8,172 nucleotides of DNA from Planctomycetes bacterium SM23_32. Lineage in GTDB: Bacteria > Planctomycetota > Brocadiia > SM23-32. Both the position numbers and the translations under genes were made by a program. The stretch spans positions 1 through 8,172 of the forward strand of contig LJUE01000125.1 in the NCBI GenBank assembly GCA_001303885.1, written 5' to 3'. This document shows positions 6,807 to 8,172 of this stretch, piece by piece; positions within the stretch are counted from its first letter, which is position 1; every line of letters begins with the position of its first letter. The notes beneath the pieces are model-generated. The model searched no databases. It had not been told where the DNA came from and saw only the letters and a program-made list of their open reading frames with translations.

Positions 6807-8164
6807 GGTGGGACCGCAGCAACGCCGATGGCGCCATTATACCGACGGCGGCGGCGCACGTCATCCGGAAGGGGACGCCGGGCCCGCCGGTGGCCCGGAC
6901 GGCAGAACACGACGGCCACGATCACAACGCCCACCACCCGGCCGGCGCTCCACGTGCCCAGGGGATTGCCGCGCACAACGTAGCCGACGGCCGCCGCCAC
7001 GCAGAGCGCCAGCGCGCACCACAGCGCGTACAGGGACCTGCGCGCCCACACGATGCGGCAGCGGGCCAGCATGTTCAGCAGCAGCACGGCGGCCGAGCCG
7101 GCCGCCATAAGCAGCGCTACGCTCGTCAGTTCCCCCTGCTCACGCAGCCCGCTTCTGAGGGTGTCAATGCCGGCCGCCGTCCGCGCCAGGACCTGCGAGG
7201 CTGCCGCCGACGCATCGGCGAACCGCTCTGCGTAGGTGGCCCGCCCCGCGAGGGCGGCGTGCACAGCCACCCCGGCTGCCGCCAGGCACAGCAGCAGGCC
7301 GAGGGACCCGAGCGTGTGCGCGGCCCAGGAACGGCGCTGTGGCTCCAGTTCATCCCCCAATGGCTCGGGCCTCGCCCTGACGGCGCGCCACCATTGCACC
7401 CACACCACGCCTGCGGCCGCCAGCAAGGCGACCAGGAGCAGTCCCGTCACCACCAGGGCGGCCGTCCTGCCGGGCGCGGGGGGGCGCTGCGTGGCGGCGA
7501 CCGCCCGGCCCCAGGCCGACACAGAGGGCGCGAGGATCAGCCCCCACAACGTGCCCAGCAGGGGGTAGGCCTGCAGCCGGCCCCTCCGTGCCTCCTCGCA
7601 GATGCTGACCACCACGAAAGCCCCCAGCACGGACGCCGCGGCATAGCCCGTCCACTCACCCGACAGCCGGCCGACGGCGGCGGCCGACGCCGACGCCGTG
7701 CGGCCCCACGTTCGGGCCAGCCCGGCCAGCTCGAAGAGCGCCGCCTCAACGGGCGACGTCAGGTGCAGCAGCAAAGCGAGCACCAGCCCGCCCCCGGCGA
7801 GCGTCACGCCCAGGCCTACCAGGAACCCCAGGTGCGAACTGCCGCTCAGCAGGGCCGGCTGCTGAGCGCCTGCCGCCGGCCCGCCCACCCGCCGTCGGGG
7901 CGCTCGGGCCGCCGGCCGGCCAATCCGGACGACCGACGCCAGGGCCTCCCAGTACCTGACCACCAGGCCCACCAGGCCGACGAACAGCAGCAACCGCGTG
8001 GCGAAGTGTGCGCTCACCGCCCGGCCCAGCGCCGTGCGCGCGGCAGGCTCTTCAAGCGGCAGGAACAGCCGCGTCGCGTAGAGAAGGGCCAGCAACACGC
8101 CGGCCGCCACCGGCGGGGCCCACAGCAGCGCAACGGCCCACAGGGCCCACCTGGCCCGGCGCAT
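6803..8164 (-). CDS. Polytopic membrane protein of unknown function
   Basis: The frame runs from an ATG at 8164 to a TGA at 6803-6805 and encodes 453 residues. I do not recognise a family. About ten hydrophobic segments can be placed near residues 6-30, 52-71, 110-134, 174-190, 199-217, 234-256, 283-304, 346-366, 378-396 and 405-421. The protein is very rich in Ala, Leu and Val, has charged linkers (about 72-100 and 258-280) and a more polar stretch at 305-345, and ends in an Arg-rich tail consistent with a cytoplasmic C-terminus. No catalytic motif stands out. The first hydrophobic segment may be a signal anchor. The start is uncertain: no ribosome-binding site is visible in the eight bases upstream and the frame stays open to the window edge, so the true start may lie outside. 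Its stop overlaps the maturase start (ATGA), suggesting linked expression. That the frame codes is supported by the regular membrane pattern and the overlap. Confidence 0.65.
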   Translation of the reverse strand: MRRARWALWAVALLWAPPVAAGVLLALLYATRLFLPLEEPAARTALGRAVSAHFATRLLLFVGLVGLVVRYWEALASVVRIGRPAARAPRRRVGGPAAGAQQPALLSGSSHLGFLVGLGVTLAGGGLVLALLLHLTSPVEAALFELAGLARTWGRTASASAAAVGRLSGEWTGYAAASVLGAFVVVSICEEARRGRLQAYPLLGTLWGLILAPSVSAWGRAVAATQRPPAPGRTAALVVTGLLLVALLAAAGVVWVQWWRAVRARPEPLGDELEPQRRSWAAHTLGSLGLLLCLAAAGVAVHAALAGRATYAERFADASAAASQVLARTAAGIDTLRSGLREQGELTSVALLMAAGSAAVLLLNMLARCRIVWARRSLYALWCALALCVAAAVGYVVRGNPLGTWSAGRVVGVVIVAVVFCRPGHRRARRPLPDDVRRRRRYNGAIGVAAVPP

Positions 8165-8172
8165 GGCCGCCA

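Noticed and set aside
4011..6983. A 990-codon open frame on the plus strand
   Set aside because: It runs antisense across four genes with clear family motifs. Its translation is low-complexity in His, Arg, Ala, Val and Leu, with no domain, and spans the gaps between real genes. It is a by-product of GC-rich codon bias.

Overview
The window is a high-GC, almost fully coding bacterial segment. Eight genes lie head to tail on the minus strand, and the last 44 codons of a converging plus-strand gene lie at the left edge. The largest gap between coding regions is 63 bases. I see no RNA genes, mobile elements or CRISPR. High GC, GTG and TTG starts, a DUF6807 (PmoA-type) protein, a xylose-isomerase-like TIM-barrel protein and a sulfatase-maturase-type radical SAM enzyme with a SEC-C tail together suggest a Planctomycetota or related PVC-group bacterium that uses complex carbohydrates. 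This placement is inference from gene content.

In transcription order (right to left) the layout is as follows. A polytopic membrane protein of unknown function (6803-8164) has its stop overlapping the start of the radical SAM/SPASM/SEC-C enzyme (5487-6806) as ATGA. A short gap with overlapping inverted repeats leads to a STAS-domain protein with a helical tail (4911-5438). A 63-base gap with an imperfect hairpin precedes a sugar phosphate isomerase/epimerase-like TIM barrel (4041-4847). Next come the DUF6807 protein (2848-3996) and a class I phosphomannose-isomerase-like protein (1634-2848) that overlaps it by one base. Thiamine-phosphate synthase ThiE (935-1594) and indole-3-glycerol-phosphate synthase TrpC (147-938) end the run and overlap by three bases.

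The tight spacing suggests one or a few transcripts starting beyond the right edge. Three functional blocks can be read: membrane protein plus maturase plus STAS protein (protein modification and perhaps signalling), a carbohydrate block (TIM barrel, DUF6807, PMI-like), and two vitamin/amino-acid biosynthesis enzymes. A shared pathway for the carbohydrate block is plausible but not shown by the sequence.

The most unusual point is the PMI-like protein. The motif carrying two of the family's zinc ligands (QVHP) sits after the KTE, GTLH and EIQQ motifs, not before them as in ordinary class I enzymes. This points to an internally rearranged, poorly described branch of the family.
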